A DNA stretch of 64,000 nt from Candidatus Francisella endociliophora (GTDB taxonomy: Bacteria; Pseudomonadota; Gammaproteobacteria; Francisellales; Francisellaceae): contig NZ_CP009574.1 of assembly GCF_000764555.1 (NCBI RefSeq), positions 496,001 through 560,000 of the forward strand, in the 5' to 3' direction. A program made the position numbers and the translations under genes. The notes beneath the pieces were generated by a model. The model ran no database searches, was not told the origin of the DNA, and worked only from the letters and a program-made list of their open reading frames with translations. Below, piece by piece: positions 1 through 10,828 of this stretch. Each line of letters starts with the position of its first letter. Within the stretch, counting starts at the first letter, position 1.

Positions 1-1101
1 TAATCTAAAACCATAATTTACAAGATTAGATTTTCTTGACAAATCTCCCTTATACATCCCCCCAAACTGCGGTAGCGTCACATGAGACTCATCTACTATT
101 ACCAAAGCATCTTCTGGCAGATAATCAATAAGTGTTGGTGGTGGATCGCCAGGGTTACGACCTGATAGTAGTCTTGAATAATTCTCAATACCCGTACAGT
201 AACCAAGCTCTTGAATCATCTCAATATCATATTTTGTGCGTTGCTCAATCCTCTGAGCCTCAAGAAGCTTACCCTCTTCTTCAAAATATTTGATCCTTTC
301 CTTGAGCTCTATTTTGATATCTTCGATTATCTGCTCTTTTCGTTCTTTAGAAGCTACATAGTGAGTACTTGGAAAAATTGTCGCTCTATGGATAGATTTT
401 ATTTTTTTAGAAGTAAGTGAATCTATAATACTAATAGCTTCTATTTCATCATCAAAAAACTCAACTCGAATAGCATCAGCTTCAGAATCAGCTGGAAATA
501 TATCTAGTATTTCACCTCGAACACGAAAATTACCACGACTAAAATCCATATCATTTCGGGAGTACTGCATTTCAACCAATTTAGTTTGCGCTTTTTTAAA
601 CCCTAATTCCTCACCTACTTTTAAATGTAAAAGCATTTGCATATATTGTTCAGGATCACCTAGACCATAGATAGCAGAAACTGTCGCAACTATTATTACA
701 TCATTTCTTTCTAATATGGCTTTTGTAGCTGATAGTCGCATTTGTTCAATATGTTCATTTACTGATGAATCTTTCTCAATATAAGTATCTGATGCAGCAA
801 CATAAGCTTCTGGCTGATAATAATCATAATATGACACAAAATACTCAACTGCATTATCTGGAAAATATTGTTTAAACTCTGAATATAGTTGTGCTGCTAA
901 AGTTTTGTTATGTGCGACAATCAAACATGGTTTTTGTGTTTGTTGAATCACATTTGCCATAGTATAAGTTTTACCAGAGCCTGTAACTCCTAATAAAACC
1001 TGGTGTTGTAAGCCATTATTCACACCTTCGACAAGTGATTTAATAGCCTCAGGCTGATCTCCGCTTGGACTATATTTTGTTATAAGGTTAAATTTATCCA
1101 T
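1..1101 (-). CDS. uvrB: UvrABC excinuclease subunit B (partial, N-terminal 367 codons)
   Basis: UvrB is the damage-verifying helicase-like subunit of nucleotide excision repair; it is loaded by UvrA and then recruits UvrC. The frame starts at an ATG at 1101 and stays open to the window edge, so about 300 C-terminal residues are missing. Visible motifs are [20 protein letters not shown] at the N terminus, Walker A GVTGSGKT near residue 40, the beta-hairpin region [10 protein letters not shown] near residue 95, and a DEAH-like [12 protein letters not shown] near residue 335. The start codon follows the sbcB stop codon directly, so the two genes are probably co-transcribed as a DNA-repair pair. 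The identification is certain from the motifs. Confidence 0.97.
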   Translation of the reverse strand, partial: MDKFNLITKYSPSGDQPEAIKSLVEGVNNGLQHQVLLGVTGSGKTYTMANVIQQTQKPCLIVAHNKTLAAQLYSEFKQYFPDNAVEYFVSYYDYYQPEAYVAASDTYIEKDSSVNEHIEQMRLSATKAILERNDVIIVATVSAIYGLGDPEQYMQMLLHLKVGEELGFKKAQTKLVEMQYSRNDMDFSRGNFRVRGEILDIFPADSEADAIRVEFFDDEIEAISIIDSLTSKKIKSIHRATIFPSTHYVASKERKEQIIEDIKIELKERIKYFEEEGKLLEAQRIEQRTKYDIEMIQELGYCTGIENYSRLLSGRNPGDPPPTLIDYLPEDALVIVDESHVTLPQFGGMYKGDLSRKSNLVNYGFRL

Positions 1102-2550
1102 CTAAAACAGATACTCCTCTAACTCATACAACAAAGCTTGTTGCTCTTCCGTTAAATCTCTATTCATGCGTACATCTTGCATTTCTTGATAAATATCTTC
1201 AAGAGTCTTACGAGTTTTACCTCTATGATCGACTAGTAGTTCATCTACATCTAAGCTAACCACTCTATTCAAATATTCTTGAAATTCGATTTGTGCTTTT
1301 TCAGGTAGTTTTGAAAAATCTAATCTACCTAGTATTCTAACTGCTCTATCATAATAATCTCTTGGTAATTGATTTAGCATCTGAGATTTTTGATGTGTTT
1401 GTAAACTATGGAACTTATCACAACCTCGTTCATCTGCACTAGTCATAAAACCACTTTGATAAATAGCAGCATCTGTATCTATATTTTTAATTTCTGGATA
1501 TTTATATTCCAAAACAAAATCAACAAAGTTAGCAAAAATTTCTGGATTATTTTTTATAAACTCTTTATTTGCCTTTATCAGCTCTAACCTATCTTGAGGT
1601 AACCTACCAACAAAACGAGTTTTAGCAGGTAAAATAAGCGGAATATCACCCCACTTCTTATTTACAGTCAAGCGCCAATGCTCTGCTTCTAAACCACCAA
1701 ACTCTTCTATAAACTCACTAAAAAGATAACTATCTAAGCGTAAGAATATCTCTTGGTTCTTATAATGCCTATGTTGACCAAGATCTAAAATTGCTGACAT
1801 AAAATTATTTTTAAATCCAAAAATACCACTTACAGCTATAGCTTGTTTATATTTTACATCTGCAATTTCTAAGCCAACATCTAGCTGAGCTAGAGTATTT
1901 TCATCATTCTGCTTATTAAACTTATCTAATAAAAACTGCCACATTTTAGGGTTAGTAGATTTCAATCTTTTTGCTAACTCAACTGTTACAATTACATCTG
2001 TAATTGCATCATGAGCTCTACCACCACTATATAAGTTATTTTCAGTATTTAGATTTTCTAATTTTAGAGATGTTTTTTCTTGTCCTTCTTCATTTGCTAC
2101 TTTTGGCCATTTGAGAGCCTCATTACAAAATAGATGATAACAGGTAACTATTGGAAATAAATCAGCTCTTGAACAACCATTTTTAAACTGATGGCTATAT
2201 GGAGGTAGCATATTTTTATAAAAAGCAAATCTCAAAAACTCATCATCAAAGCCAAGAGTATTATATCCAATACTTATAGTTCCTGGTGTATTAATTATCT
2301 TATGAATTTTTCGGATAGCTTGATATTCTGATACACCTGTATTTGCCTGAGCAATAGAAATATGATGCGTAATAGTTGCCATTGGCGATGGTGTGGTATC
2401 AGGATTTAATTTCACAAAAAAATTAAACCTTTCAATCTCATTAAAATCCAAATCTGTACGAATTGCAGCAAACTGTAAAACTTGATCAAAAGAATTATTT
2501 ATACCACTAGTTTCTAAGTCATAAAATAAAAAAGTCTGGTTTTGAAACAT
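1102..2550 (-). CDS. sbcB: Exodeoxyribonuclease I
   Basis: SbcB degrades single-stranded DNA 3' to 5' in recombination and mismatch repair. The 482-residue protein matches the usual length of about 475. It opens with the DEDD exonuclease motif FLFYDLETSG (catalytic D11 and E13), followed by the second motif SIGYNTLGFDDEFLR and the third HDAITDVIVTVELAKRL. The SH3-like and helical C-terminal regions typical of ExoI follow. The gene ends at 1102, directly against the uvrB start codon, which implies an sbcB-uvrB operon. About 90 nt separate its start from the SDR gene stop upstream on the same strand. Confidence 0.95.
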   Translation of the reverse strand: MFQNQTFLFYDLETSGINNSFDQVLQFAAIRTDLDFNEIERFNFFVKLNPDTTPSPMATITHHISIAQANTGVSEYQAIRKIHKIINTPGTISIGYNTLGFDDEFLRFAFYKNMLPPYSHQFKNGCSRADLFPIVTCYHLFCNEALKWPKVANEEGQEKTSLKLENLNTENNLYSGGRAHDAITDVIVTVELAKRLKSTNPKMWQFLLDKFNKQNDENTLAQLDVGLEIADVKYKQAIAVSGIFGFKNNFMSAILDLGQHRHYKNQEIFLRLDSYLFSEFIEEFGGLEAEHWRLTVNKKWGDIPLILPAKTRFVGRLPQDRLELIKANKEFIKNNPEIFANFVDFVLEYKYPEIKNIDTDAAIYQSGFMTSADERGCDKFHSLQTHQKSQMLNQLPRDYYDRAVRILGRLDFSKLPEKAQIEFQEYLNRVVSLDVDELLVDHRGKTRKTLEDIYQEMQDVRMNRDLTEEQQALLYELEEYLF

Positions 2551-2638
2551 TTAAGAAATAAGCTCATATTTAATTAAATTATTAGCTTAGAATTTTAACA
2601 CACCTTGAGAATGAATAATAATTTAGAATATAAGGAAA

Positions 2639-3361
2639 CTAAGCAGGCTGTCTAGTTGCAGCAATTACAACTTCACGAATATTGATATTCTGAGGTTGGC
2701 TATACATAAACATAGCGGTACGAGCAATATCATCAGCTACTAATACACCACCCATAGACTCTTTCCAGCTTTCATAATCTGATTTAATTTGATCAGAAGT
2801 TGTATGGCTTAGAAGTTCTGTTTCAACAGCACCTGGACAAATTGTCATAATTCTTACATTATCATCAGCTACTTCTTCACGCACATTTTCACTCATTGAA
2901 GAAACCGCAAATTTTGTACCTACATAAGCAGCATGATTAGGGAATGATTTTTTACCCGCAATTGAGCTTATGTTAATGATCGTGCCATGCTTTCTAGCTT
3001 TCATATCAGCAAGTACTGCTTGCATACCGTTAAGTAGCGCTAGCACATTTACATCATACATTTTTTGCCATTCGATAGGATCTTGAGTATCAATCTGACC
3101 AAGAAGCATTAAACCTGCATTATTTACTAATAACTCAACTGGTCCATATTCTGCTTCCGCATCTTTTATAGCGCCTCTTAAAGCTTGTGCATCTGTCACA
3201 TCAACTTTACGGATCATTGTATTCGGTAAATTTAATTCTTCAATTTTCTCTACTCTTCTACCTATTAGTAAAATTGAATGCCCAGCTTCTGAAAATCTTT
3301 TTGCAATTGCTGCACCAATTCCTGAACTTGCACCTGTAATTACAACTAATGATTTAGCCAT
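2639..3361 (-). CDS. SDR-family NAD(P)-dependent oxidoreductase
   Basis: This is a classical short-chain dehydrogenase of 240 residues. The cofactor motif TGASSGIG is at residues 10-17, NNAG follows near residue 80, the catalytic Ser is in INISSIAG, and the YVGTK active site (YxxxK) is near residue 145. The GRR after the second strand resembles NADPH-preferring members of the YdfG/serine-dehydrogenase-like group. A strong ribosome site (AGGAG) lies just before the ATG. It is divergent from a LysR regulator, with 113 nt between the two starts, which is the usual layout for a regulator controlling a neighbouring dehydrogenase. The substrate is unknown. Confidence 0.88.
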   Translation of the reverse strand: MAKSLVVITGASSGIGAAIAKRFSEAGHSILLIGRRVEKIEELNLPNTMIRKVDVTDAQALRGAIKDAEAEYGPVELLVNNAGLMLLGQIDTQDPIEWQKMYDVNVLALLNGMQAVLADMKARKHGTIINISSIAGKKSFPNHAAYVGTKFAVSSMSENVREEVADDNVRIMTICPGAVETELLSHTTSDQIKSDYESWKESMGGVLVADDIARTAMFMYSQPQNINIREVVIAATRQPA

Positions 3362-3474
3362 CTTATTTCTCCTGTTTTAGTTAATTTATTTCACTGTGTT
3401 TTATTGATTGTAAATTCTACAGAAACTTATTAGACTGATAAATACCAATAATCATAAAACATTGTTATAAAATA

Positions 3475-4389
3475 ATGAACAATATTCATTGGCGAGGAAT
3501 TTATACTTTTATTCACGTAGCTGAGCAACAAAGCTTTACTCAAGCAGCTGATATCTTAGGTATGGCAAAGTCAAATCTTAGCCAAAGTATTAAAGATCTA
3601 GAAACTCATCTTAAAGTTCAACTTTTTTATAGAAGTACTAGACATGTCCGCCTTACTGAAATTGGACAAGAATATTACCAAAAATGTAAAAAGGCTCTTC
3701 ATGATTTAGATATAGCGACTCAGCTTGCTACTCAAGAAAATAATGAAATAAACGGTACCATCAAAATCAACTGTGTTGGTGGAATACTTGGTGAAGATGT
3801 TATCGCACCAATATTACTCAAGTTTCAACAACTAAACCCTAAAGTAAACATTCATCTAGATTTCTCAAGCACTAGAGTCAATCTGTTAGAAAGCGATTAT
3901 GACCTAGTAATTCGTATGGGCAACCTTCCTGATTCAAACCTTATAATTTCACCATTAAAAACTGTTTCTACTAAATATACAGCGAGTAACGATTTTATTA
4001 AAAAATATGGTCAAATAACAAACCCTAGACAGCTTGAGAAACTTCCTTTGATATATGGCAGTGTCAAACAATGGTCTCTTATTTCTAAAAAAGACAAATA
4101 TACTCTTCATATTCACAATAATGGCACTCATGCAACTAATGGTAGAGTTATGAAACAAGCTGCTTTACTTGGATTGGGAGTTACTAGACTAGTCGATATA
4201 TATGTAGAAGCAGATATTAAAAATGGCAACCTAATAGAAATATTACCGGAATATGCTGAAAAAACACAGCTCTCAATAGTATCGCTACCAGTTAAATATC
4301 AGCTTAAAAGAATCATCTCTCTTATAAAGTATCTGAAAGAAAATTTTGAGCAACAATATTTTGATATTACGAACTCAACGATTAAGTAA
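3475..4389 (+). CDS. LysR-family transcriptional regulator
   Basis: A 304-residue LTTR. The N-terminal winged helix-turn-helix covers about residues 5-64, with the recognisable FTQAADILGMAKSNLSQSIKDLE and RSTRHVRLTEIGQEYY. A type 2 periplasmic-binding-like co-inducer domain follows. It is transcribed away from the SDR gene and probably controls it from the shared 113-nt spacer; the effector is unknown. Its 3' end overlaps the 3' end of the convergent FUSC-domain gene by 15 nt. The domain closely follows the DsdC/YafC-like LTTR pattern, so the family call is firm and the target is inferred. Confidence 0.9.
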   Translation: MNNIHWRGIYTFIHVAEQQSFTQAADILGMAKSNLSQSIKDLETHLKVQLFYRSTRHVRLTEIGQEYYQKCKKALHDLDIATQLATQENNEINGTIKINCVGGILGEDVIAPILLKFQQLNPKVNIHLDFSSTRVNLLESDYDLVIRMGNLPDSNLIISPLKTVSTKYTASNDFIKKYGQITNPRQLEKLPLIYGSVKQWSLISKKDKYTLHIHNNGTHATNGRVMKQAALLGLGVTRLVDIYVEADIKNGNLIEILPEYAEKTQLSIVSLPVKYQLKRIISLIKYLKENFEQQYFDITNSTIK

Positions 4390-5268
4390 CGCCCTATCAT
4401 AACGAATTGTCAATCTATCAAAATTTTTCTTAATTTGCATCTGAGTATGCTTAACTAATTCCTTATAAAGGTCACTGTTATGTTTTTTTTGTTGAATAAA
4501 TAAAGTTCTATAAGTTTTTAAATTAATTAAAAGCTCATCCATTAAGATCACAATTTTTTTGTACTCATAATATTTCTTGGTAGTCGAAAATTCATATTTT
4601 GCATTTGTCAATATTTCATTAAGTTTTATATTTCTCTCTACAAGAGAGATAATTTTACGGTTCCTAACACTTCTATCAACATCATTAACTATTTTTTTAA
4701 ACTCCCCATAAATACTATACATTTCTTTATTAAAAAGACTCCTATTCTTTTGCCCTCTCGATAGAAATGTAATAACTACAATGCAAACTGTCCCGATAGC
4801 AACACATGTTACCCTTACGAAAAATAGCTCCGTATCCCAGCCTATAAATAATCCAAAGAACATTACTAAATAGATATGTATAAAAAACACACTTGTCGCA
4901 TAATTTAAGAAAAGAGTATAGATCCATAATGCTAATGCAATACCACAAAGTGTCGCTACTAGTGTAAAATTATGTGGAATATAATCTTGTATAAACATTA
5001 AAACTACAGAGCCCAATGATGTTCCTAAAAGAGAAAATATTATAATAGCCTTAGCTCTTGTAATCACAACACTTGTACTAGTACTAGCTGCAACACTAAC
5101 TACTGCTATTACAACCCAATATATTCTATCTCTAAAGCTCTCATCACCACTAAAACTAAAAAGCACATAACAAAGTATCAATCCTAATGTAGATGCTATT
5201 AAGACTCTAAAAGCAAGTAGAGTTGTATCAGGCAGCTTATCAATAAATCTCTCTTTAAATAAGATCAT
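4375..5268 (-). CDS. FUSC-like inner-membrane protein, second half-protein
   Basis: 297 residues: about six transmembrane helices in residues 15-170, then a basic coiled cytosolic tail. This repeats the architecture of one module of the FUSC/aromatic-acid-exporter (AaeB/YccS) family. I chose the ATG at 5268 over the GTG at 5280 because GAGG lies six bases upstream of it. The start sits inside the last codons of the preceding gene (overlap 14 nt), so the pair is probably translationally coupled. Canonical family members are about 650-700 residues with two modules in one chain; here the modules are separate proteins that together would have the usual length. A substrate is not predictable. Confidence 0.7.
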   Translation of the reverse strand: MILFKERFIDKLPDTTLLAFRVLIASTLGLILCYVLFSFSGDESFRDRIYWVVIAVVSVAASTSTSVVITRAKAIIIFSLLGTSLGSVVLMFIQDYIPHNFTLVATLCGIALALWIYTLFLNYATSVFFIHIYLVMFFGLFIGWDTELFFVRVTCVAIGTVCIVVITFLSRGQKNRSLFNKEMYSIYGEFKKIVNDVDRSVRNRKIISLVERNIKLNEILTNAKYEFSTTKKYYEYKKIVILMDELLINLKTYRTLFIQQKKHNSDLYKELVKHTQMQIKKNFDRLTIRYDRALLNR

Positions 5269-6349
5269 AATAAGCCTCACGAATATTTTCTAAACTAATC
5301 ATCATATCATCAAGAAGCAATATGCTATCAAATAACAATCCTCTCTTTTGACTATCATGTTGATATTTTTGAATATGGTTTATTTCCAATTTATATTTTA
5401 AATGACTAAGCTCTTGTTCTTTTTTCTCAAACCTTTCCGAATCTTTTTGAATATATAACATCAAAAATAATGTCTCTTTATAGATCTTTTCTAAATCTTG
5501 CGATAACTCTTGTACTTCATTAGCATCTTTAAACCCCAAACTAAGATAGTTCAAATTTAGTTTTTTGTATATCAAAAGAAATCTTGCTGACAATCGATTA
5601 AATACTACAAAATTATGACTCAAATATCTCCAATCTTCATGATTGTTCGTTTTCAAAAACATCAGCCCATGACTCTTAAAAGAATTTATATTTTGATGCT
5701 TCATATTACTAACCTCTAGAACATCTGTTTGACTAAATCTTCTATATCGAGCTTTTTCAAATGTATCTATATAGGTTCTAACAAAAAGTTTGATAAATTC
5801 ATTTGTAACTTTTTTAATATCTTGTTCATTCATAATTTTATAACTACGAATTAATATCAAATAAAAAGCTAATCCTATAAGTATAGCCGTAAATGTAAAA
5901 TCTAAATGATTAGACTTAGCAAGTGGATAACGAATGAATGCTATACATGTAATTACAACTACCATTACGGGAAATACTGCAAAGGCTTCACCAAACCGTC
6001 TTGTCCAAAAAGCCACAAAAACCACAAAAACTATCAGCATAAAATCTGTCTGAAACATAGAGTGAACATACGGAGAAATATTAACGACAACTATTGCTGT
6101 AATCATATACAGTACAAAGGCTACACGCTTAGCAGGAATACTCCCCATTAGAATACTTCCAGCAAGATTTGCTATAAATAAAATACTTATAATAATCAGA
6201 TTTTTATCAATCTGAAAGTATGATGTAACACCAAGAAACACAAACAGAATAACTGCTGATTTTATAGCCCCATCTTGAAATACTTTTATAGGATCTTGGT
6301 CTATATATTTATGGTAGATCTCTCTTAATTTCAACACAAAAGGCCACAA
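5255..6349 (-). CDS. FUSC-like inner-membrane protein, first half-protein
   Basis: 364 residues with about six N-terminal transmembrane helices (roughly residues 25-170), followed by a long helical cytosolic region with charged stretches. It corresponds to the first module of FUSC/AaeB-type putative exporters and is followed by the second module in an overlapping gene. The start is uncertain: the frame begins with TTG at 6349, with GTG at 6337 as an alternative, and neither has an obvious ribosome site. It is divergent from mnmG (132 nt between starts). A single fused ancestor split by a frameshift remains possible, but the ribosome site of the second gene argues for a functional pair. Confidence 0.65.
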   Translation of the reverse strand: MWPFVLKLREIYHKYIDQDPIKVFQDGAIKSAVILFVFLGVTSYFQIDKNLIIISILFIANLAGSILMGSIPAKRVAFVLYMITAIVVVNISPYVHSMFQTDFMLIVFVVFVAFWTRRFGEAFAVFPVMVVVITCIAFIRYPLAKSNHLDFTFTAILIGLAFYLILIRSYKIMNEQDIKKVTNEFIKLFVRTYIDTFEKARYRRFSQTDVLEVSNMKHQNINSFKSHGLMFLKTNNHEDWRYLSHNFVVFNRLSARFLLIYKKLNLNYLSLGFKDANEVQELSQDLEKIYKETLFLMLYIQKDSERFEKKEQELSHLKYKLEINHIQKYQHDSQKRGLLFDSILLLDDMMISLENIREAYYDLI

Positions 6350-6481
6350 CGCGGAACATTAAAAACATATAGCAAATTATATGGTAAAAATTACTTAATT
6401 AATATCATTTCAGTAGTTATTTTCACAATAAAATATAGTAAAATTTAATAGCTAAAAATAATATAAAACTATTTTCTTGTT

Positions 6482-8365
6482 ATGATTTATAATGAAACTT
6501 ATGATGTAATAGTTATTGGTGGTGGTCATGCTGGCGTTGAAGCAGCTGCTGCATCTGCACGAATTGGTGCAAAAACACTACTATTAACACACAACATCGA
6601 CACAATTGGACAAATGTCTTGCAACCCTGCTATTGGTGGAATTGGTAAAGGACATCTTGTCAAAGAAATTGATGCTATGGGTGGTATCATGGCAAAGGCT
6701 ATTGATATGGCTGGCATTCAATTTAGAATTCTTAACTCTCGTAAGGGCCCTGCTGTGCGAGCTACAAGAGCACAAGCTGATAGGGTACTCTATAAAAAAG
6801 CCATAAACACCTTACTAAATAACCAAGAAAATTTAGAAATCTTTCAAGACTCTGTTGATGATCTAGTTGTTGAAAATGATACTGTTTGTGGTGCTGTCAC
6901 AAAAACTGGCATCACATTTAAAGCTAAAAAAGTTATTCTTACAGTTGGTACATTTTTAGGTGGTAAAATTCATATAGGTAAAGTCTCACAGTCAGGCGGC
7001 AGAGCTGGAGACCAACCATCAAATGCACTAGCAGCTCGCCTAAGAGCATTACCATTTAGAGTTGATAGACTAAAAACAGGCACACCTCCGCGCATAGACT
7101 GTCGTAGTGTTGATTTTAATGCTATGGATGTTCAGCATGGTGATACACCAGCACCTTACTTTTCATTTTTTTCGAAAGGTAAGATTGAACACCCGAGACA
7201 GATACCTTGTTATATCACGTATACAAACCCCAAGACTCATGAAATTATCACAAACAATCTTGACAAATCTGCGATGTATAGTGGTCTTATCGAGGGAATT
7301 GGACCAAGATATTGCCCTTCTATTGAGGATAAAATTGTAAGATTTGCGGATAAAGATAGACATCAGATATTTGTTGAGCCTGAGGGTCTAAATAGTATTG
7401 AACTATACCCAAACGGCTTATCAACCAGCCTACCATTTGAAGTACAGTGGGATTATATTCGCTCAATCAAAGGATTTGAGAATGCCTTTATTATGCGCCC
7501 TGGATATGCGATTGAGTATGATTTTTTTGATCCAAGAGATCTTAGGCCTACTTTAGAGACAAAATATATCAAGAACCTATATTTTGCAGGACAAATCAAC
7601 GGTACTACAGGGTATGAAGAAGCAGGAGCTCAAGGTCTCGTTGCTGGTATCAATGCTGCTATCAGCTTAGATAATGATAAGTCTTGGTACCCTACTCGTG
7701 CAAATAGTTACATGGGTGTGCTTATTGATGATCTTATTACCAAGGGTACAAAAGAGCCATATAGAATGTTTACATCTCGAGCTGAATATAGACTAATTCT
7801 TCGTGAAGATAATGCTGATTTACGCTTATCAGACGCAGCTTGTGAATTAGGTTTATTAAATAAAGAAGATGAGCAATATTTCACTAATAAAAAGAGCTCC
7901 ATTAATGAAAATATTGAGACTATGAAAAGCACTTGGATAGGTCCTCAAACTCAAAAAGCCCGTGACTTAGAAAAATTCCTAGACAAAAAAATGACTCGTG
8001 AAAGTACTCTTTTTGATTTACTTAAGCGACCTGAGCTAGACTATAAAAAACTACAGGAAATACCAGGTCTAAACTTAGACCTTACTGATGAAGCTGTTAT
8101 TGAACAAATTGAAATATCCGCAAAATACTCTGGTTATATTGAACGACAGAATAAAGATATTGCAAAGTCAGCTACTTTAGAGCAAAAACAAATACCAACA
8201 GATTTTAACTATAGCCAAGTTAAAGGTTTGTCCAACGAAGTTCTACAAAAGTTAACTGAACAAAAACCTACAACTTTAGGTGAAGCATCGCGTATACCAG
8301 GTGTAACTCCTGCTGCGATATCGCTGTTGACCATTTACATGAAGAAAACGGGTTTTCTAAAATAA
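6482..8365 (+). CDS. mnmG: tRNA uridine-5-carboxymethylaminomethyl modification enzyme MnmG (GidA)
   Basis: MnmG with MnmE installs the cmnm5 group on U34 of several tRNAs using FAD, NADH and methylene-THF. The 627-residue length is typical. It shows the FAD-binding [14 protein letters not shown] at residues 10-23, [23 protein letters not shown] near residue 45, the conserved KTGTPPRI near residue 200, [16 protein letters not shown] near residue 370 and the C-terminal helical MnmE-contact domain ending in [12 protein letters not shown]. It heads a run of five closely spaced plus-strand genes ending in a broken GNAT gene. Confidence 0.97.
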   Translation: MIYNETYDVIVIGGGHAGVEAAAASARIGAKTLLLTHNIDTIGQMSCNPAIGGIGKGHLVKEIDAMGGIMAKAIDMAGIQFRILNSRKGPAVRATRAQADRVLYKKAINTLLNNQENLEIFQDSVDDLVVENDTVCGAVTKTGITFKAKKVILTVGTFLGGKIHIGKVSQSGGRAGDQPSNALAARLRALPFRVDRLKTGTPPRIDCRSVDFNAMDVQHGDTPAPYFSFFSKGKIEHPRQIPCYITYTNPKTHEIITNNLDKSAMYSGLIEGIGPRYCPSIEDKIVRFADKDRHQIFVEPEGLNSIELYPNGLSTSLPFEVQWDYIRSIKGFENAFIMRPGYAIEYDFFDPRDLRPTLETKYIKNLYFAGQINGTTGYEEAGAQGLVAGINAAISLDNDKSWYPTRANSYMGVLIDDLITKGTKEPYRMFTSRAEYRLILREDNADLRLSDAACELGLLNKEDEQYFTNKKSSINENIETMKSTWIGPQTQKARDLEKFLDKKMTRESTLFDLLKRPELDYKKLQEIPGLNLDLTDEAVIEQIEISAKYSGYIERQNKDIAKSATLEQKQIPTDFNYSQVKGLSNEVLQKLTEQKPTTLGEASRIPGVTPAAISLLTIYMKKTGFLK

Positions 8366-8376
8366 AGGAGTAAGAT

Positions 8377-8769
8377 ATGCAACGAAATTTTATCAAAATA
8401 ATCATACTAACTTGTTTAGCACTTACTCTTTTTTCTTGTGCAACGAGACAGAAATATATTGATCAGCAAAAAGCATGGATTGGTAAAAATATTCAAGGTT
8501 ATATTGAAGAGTTTGGTATGCCTGAAAATGTTATCCAAGTATCTCCAGATCCTGAAATTGAAACTTATGTATACGTCCGCACTGCTGTTAACCCTAATAC
8601 TCCTGCACTTGCTGGCAATCCGATGAACAGTTTGATCATGGCAAATAGAAATCCTCGCTTTGTTCAATTCGGAGCTTTAAAATGCACTACTTGGGTATCT
8701 ATAAACAAAAATACAAAAATTATTAAAAATATCACATTCCGTGGTAACTACTGCGCAACTAGAAACTAA
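8377..8769 (+). CDS. Small putative lipoprotein, function unknown
   Basis: 130 residues. The N terminus is a lipoprotein signal peptide with lipobox LFSC (Cys 21), so the mature protein is predicted to be lipid-anchored in the envelope. The body (QQKAWIGKNIQGYIEEFGMPENVIQVSPD...) resembles small SmpA/OmlA-like or DUF-type lipoproteins in which a short helix is followed by a beta region, but I cannot place it in a named family. A conserved-looking pair of cysteines (KCTTW and NYCATR) near the C terminus could form a disulfide. It lies 11 nt after mnmG with AAAGGAG as its ribosome site. Confidence 0.7.
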   Translation: MQRNFIKIIILTCLALTLFSCATRQKYIDQQKAWIGKNIQGYIEEFGMPENVIQVSPDPEIETYVYVRTAVNPNTPALAGNPMNSLIMANRNPRFVQFGALKCTTWVSINKNTKIIKNITFRGNYCATRN

Positions 8770-8781
8770 ACTGGAAAAATA

Positions 8782-10152
8782 ATGACTATAAAACAAACAT
8801 CAACTCCTTTAGTTACAGGCCTTGTATCAGCAGCTATATGCTTTAGCTTTGGATTTTTCACAAATGTCTTTAAGTATAATGGGCTTGAGTTCTTTTACGC
8901 TTATATCGCATTTTTAATTTTACTTTGCTACCCAATGAACTTAGTAGCGATATATTTCCAAAAAACCTTTCCTACCTTAAACACTCACAATAAGTTAATT
9001 AGACAACTTACAGGTAGCGCAAAATTTAGGCCAATGAGTATATTACTTACACTAACTATGGTCGTCTTAGTAGCTCTAGTGATGTTTAATGTATCAACCT
9101 ACGTGTTAGATTTTTTTGACAATATTCCCGCTATAGATAGATTAAGTGATTCAAGCCTAAGATTTAGTGATAATCTTCCTATTTATATTTCATTACTTGC
9201 GGTATTTATAGTTATTTTGCTAATGTTTACTCTAGCTAGTAACAAAAAGCTAAACTTAAATGAAACACTCAAGGTAGCTGCTCATATATCACTATATTTA
9301 GTGGCAGTATTAATGCTAATGGTTATCTATTCACCTCAAGGTATAGTTGGTATTAAAGATTTTATTCTAGGTTTAAATTATCAAAAAATAGAACAAATAC
9401 GTAACATGTTAGGTTTAGCAATGATATATGCTATCCTAAGCAACTTTATCTCAATTGCTTTTTATAAAAACATTATCAACATTGACGATGAAGATTACAA
9501 TAATCTAAAACTTGGTGCGTTTAAAAGTATCTTTTACAATATAATTTTTTCACTTTTTATATGCATAACGATATATGCTACTTTAGGAAACTATAGAAGC
9601 TTCCTACAGCCAACAGATTCTATACAGATAACAACTGTCTTTAAAATTATTAAATATAATTTCCCAACCTACTACCTATTGCTTGAGATAATATTTATCA
9701 CATTAAATTTAGTAGTCTTCGTAGCAGCTCTTAAATATATCTTTGAAATTGGCTCCAAACTATATACAAGACTACTGTTATTACTTATTCCATTTATAAT
9801 AGCTATAGTGTTTATTAAAGCAAATATTGCATATATAGACTTCTCAAAAATGCTTGGACTACACTTAGTAATAATCTTCTTATTTTTATTTGATGTCTTT
9901 GTCGTCGGCTGGATATATGATGCACAAAAAGCTAGTTATGAAATGCTAAAAAGTAATGGAACAAAGCTTTCTCCAGTATTCAATATTACATTAAGAATTG
10001 CCATTCCATTTATTTGCATATTTGTAACTATAGGATACGTTTTTCTACCGATGTCTTTAATGTGGCAAGCCATAGCAGCTATAGCTTGTGTTATAGCTTA
10101 TATTATTAAAGGTAGTATTTTTAGCAACACTCTTAACAAAAGAAGGTTTTAA
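8782..10152 (+). CDS. Polytopic membrane protein, possibly a divergent NSS/LeuT-fold transporter
   Basis: 456 residues with about twelve hydrophobic segments and little soluble sequence. The N terminus ([20 protein letters not shown], then [19 protein letters not shown]) has the spacing of the first two helices of sodium:neurotransmitter symporters (GLGNxWRFPY...GGGAFLxxY...GxPLxxxE), but the signature residues are largely replaced. I therefore call it only a possible relative. It lies 12 nt after the lipoprotein gene and 1 nt before rpiA, so it belongs to the mnmG operon. The substrate is unknown. Confidence 0.5.
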   Translation: MTIKQTSTPLVTGLVSAAICFSFGFFTNVFKYNGLEFFYAYIAFLILLCYPMNLVAIYFQKTFPTLNTHNKLIRQLTGSAKFRPMSILLTLTMVVLVALVMFNVSTYVLDFFDNIPAIDRLSDSSLRFSDNLPIYISLLAVFIVILLMFTLASNKKLNLNETLKVAAHISLYLVAVLMLMVIYSPQGIVGIKDFILGLNYQKIEQIRNMLGLAMIYAILSNFISIAFYKNIINIDDEDYNNLKLGAFKSIFYNIIFSLFICITIYATLGNYRSFLQPTDSIQITTVFKIIKYNFPTYYLLLEIIFITLNLVVFVAALKYIFEIGSKLYTRLLLLLIPFIIAIVFIKANIAYIDFSKMLGLHLVIIFLFLFDVFVVGWIYDAQKASYEMLKSNGTKLSPVFNITLRIAIPFICIFVTIGYVFLPMSLMWQAIAAIACVIAYIIKGSIFSNTLNKRRF

Positions 10153-10153
10153 A

Positions 10154-10828
10154 ATGTTCTTCAACAAAAAAAATAATCAAGATGAATTAAAAAAAGCAGC
10201 TGCAATTGAGGCTGCAAAGCATATTACTTCGGAAATCACACTAGGTGTTGGTACAGGTAGTACGGTAGCTTTTTTAATTGAAGAGTTAGTGAATTATAAA
10301 GATAAGATCAAACAAGTAGTCTCCAGCTCAGAGGACTCTACTAAAAAATTAAAATCTCTAGGCTTTGATGTAGTAGATCTTAACTATGCTGGAGAAATTG
10401 ACCTTTATATCGATGGTGCTGATGAGTGTAATAATCATAAAGAACTTATTAAAGGTGGCGGTGCAGCTCTTACTCGTGAGAAAATATGTGTAGCTGCAGC
10501 TAAGAAATTTATTTGTATAATTGATGAATCTAAAAAAGTTAATATTCTTGGTAACTTTCCTCTACCTGTAGAGGTTATTCCAATGGCTAGAAGTTATGTA
10601 GCTCGTGAAATAGTCAAGCTCGGGGGACAGCCAGTATATAGAGAACAAACAATCACTGATAATGGTAATGTAATCTTAGATGTACATAATTTAAAAATTG
10701 ATAACCCTCTCAAACTAGAAACACAACTAAATCAAATCACAGGTGTTGTAACTAATGGTATTTTTGCCTTAAAACCTGCTGATGTAGTAATTATGGCTAA
10801 AAATGATAGTGAGATTGAGACTATCTAA
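10154..10828 (+). CDS. rpiA: Ribose-5-phosphate isomerase A
   Basis: RpiA interconverts ribose-5-phosphate and ribulose-5-phosphate in the pentose phosphate pathway. The 224 residues include the family motifs [16 protein letters not shown] near residue 30, [22 protein letters not shown] with the catalytic Asp pair near residue 85, and [14 protein letters not shown] with the catalytic region near residue 97. The upstream membrane gene stops one base before its ATG. A GNAT pseudogene begins immediately after its stop codon, so both were evidently in one transcript. Confidence 0.96.
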   Translation: MFFNKKNNQDELKKAAAIEAAKHITSEITLGVGTGSTVAFLIEELVNYKDKIKQVVSSSEDSTKKLKSLGFDVVDLNYAGEIDLYIDGADECNNHKELIKGGGAALTREKICVAAAKKFICIIDESKKVNILGNFPLPVEVIPMARSYVAREIVKLGGQPVYREQTITDNGNVILDVHNLKIDNPLKLETQLNQITGVVTNGIFALKPADVVIMAKNDSEIETI

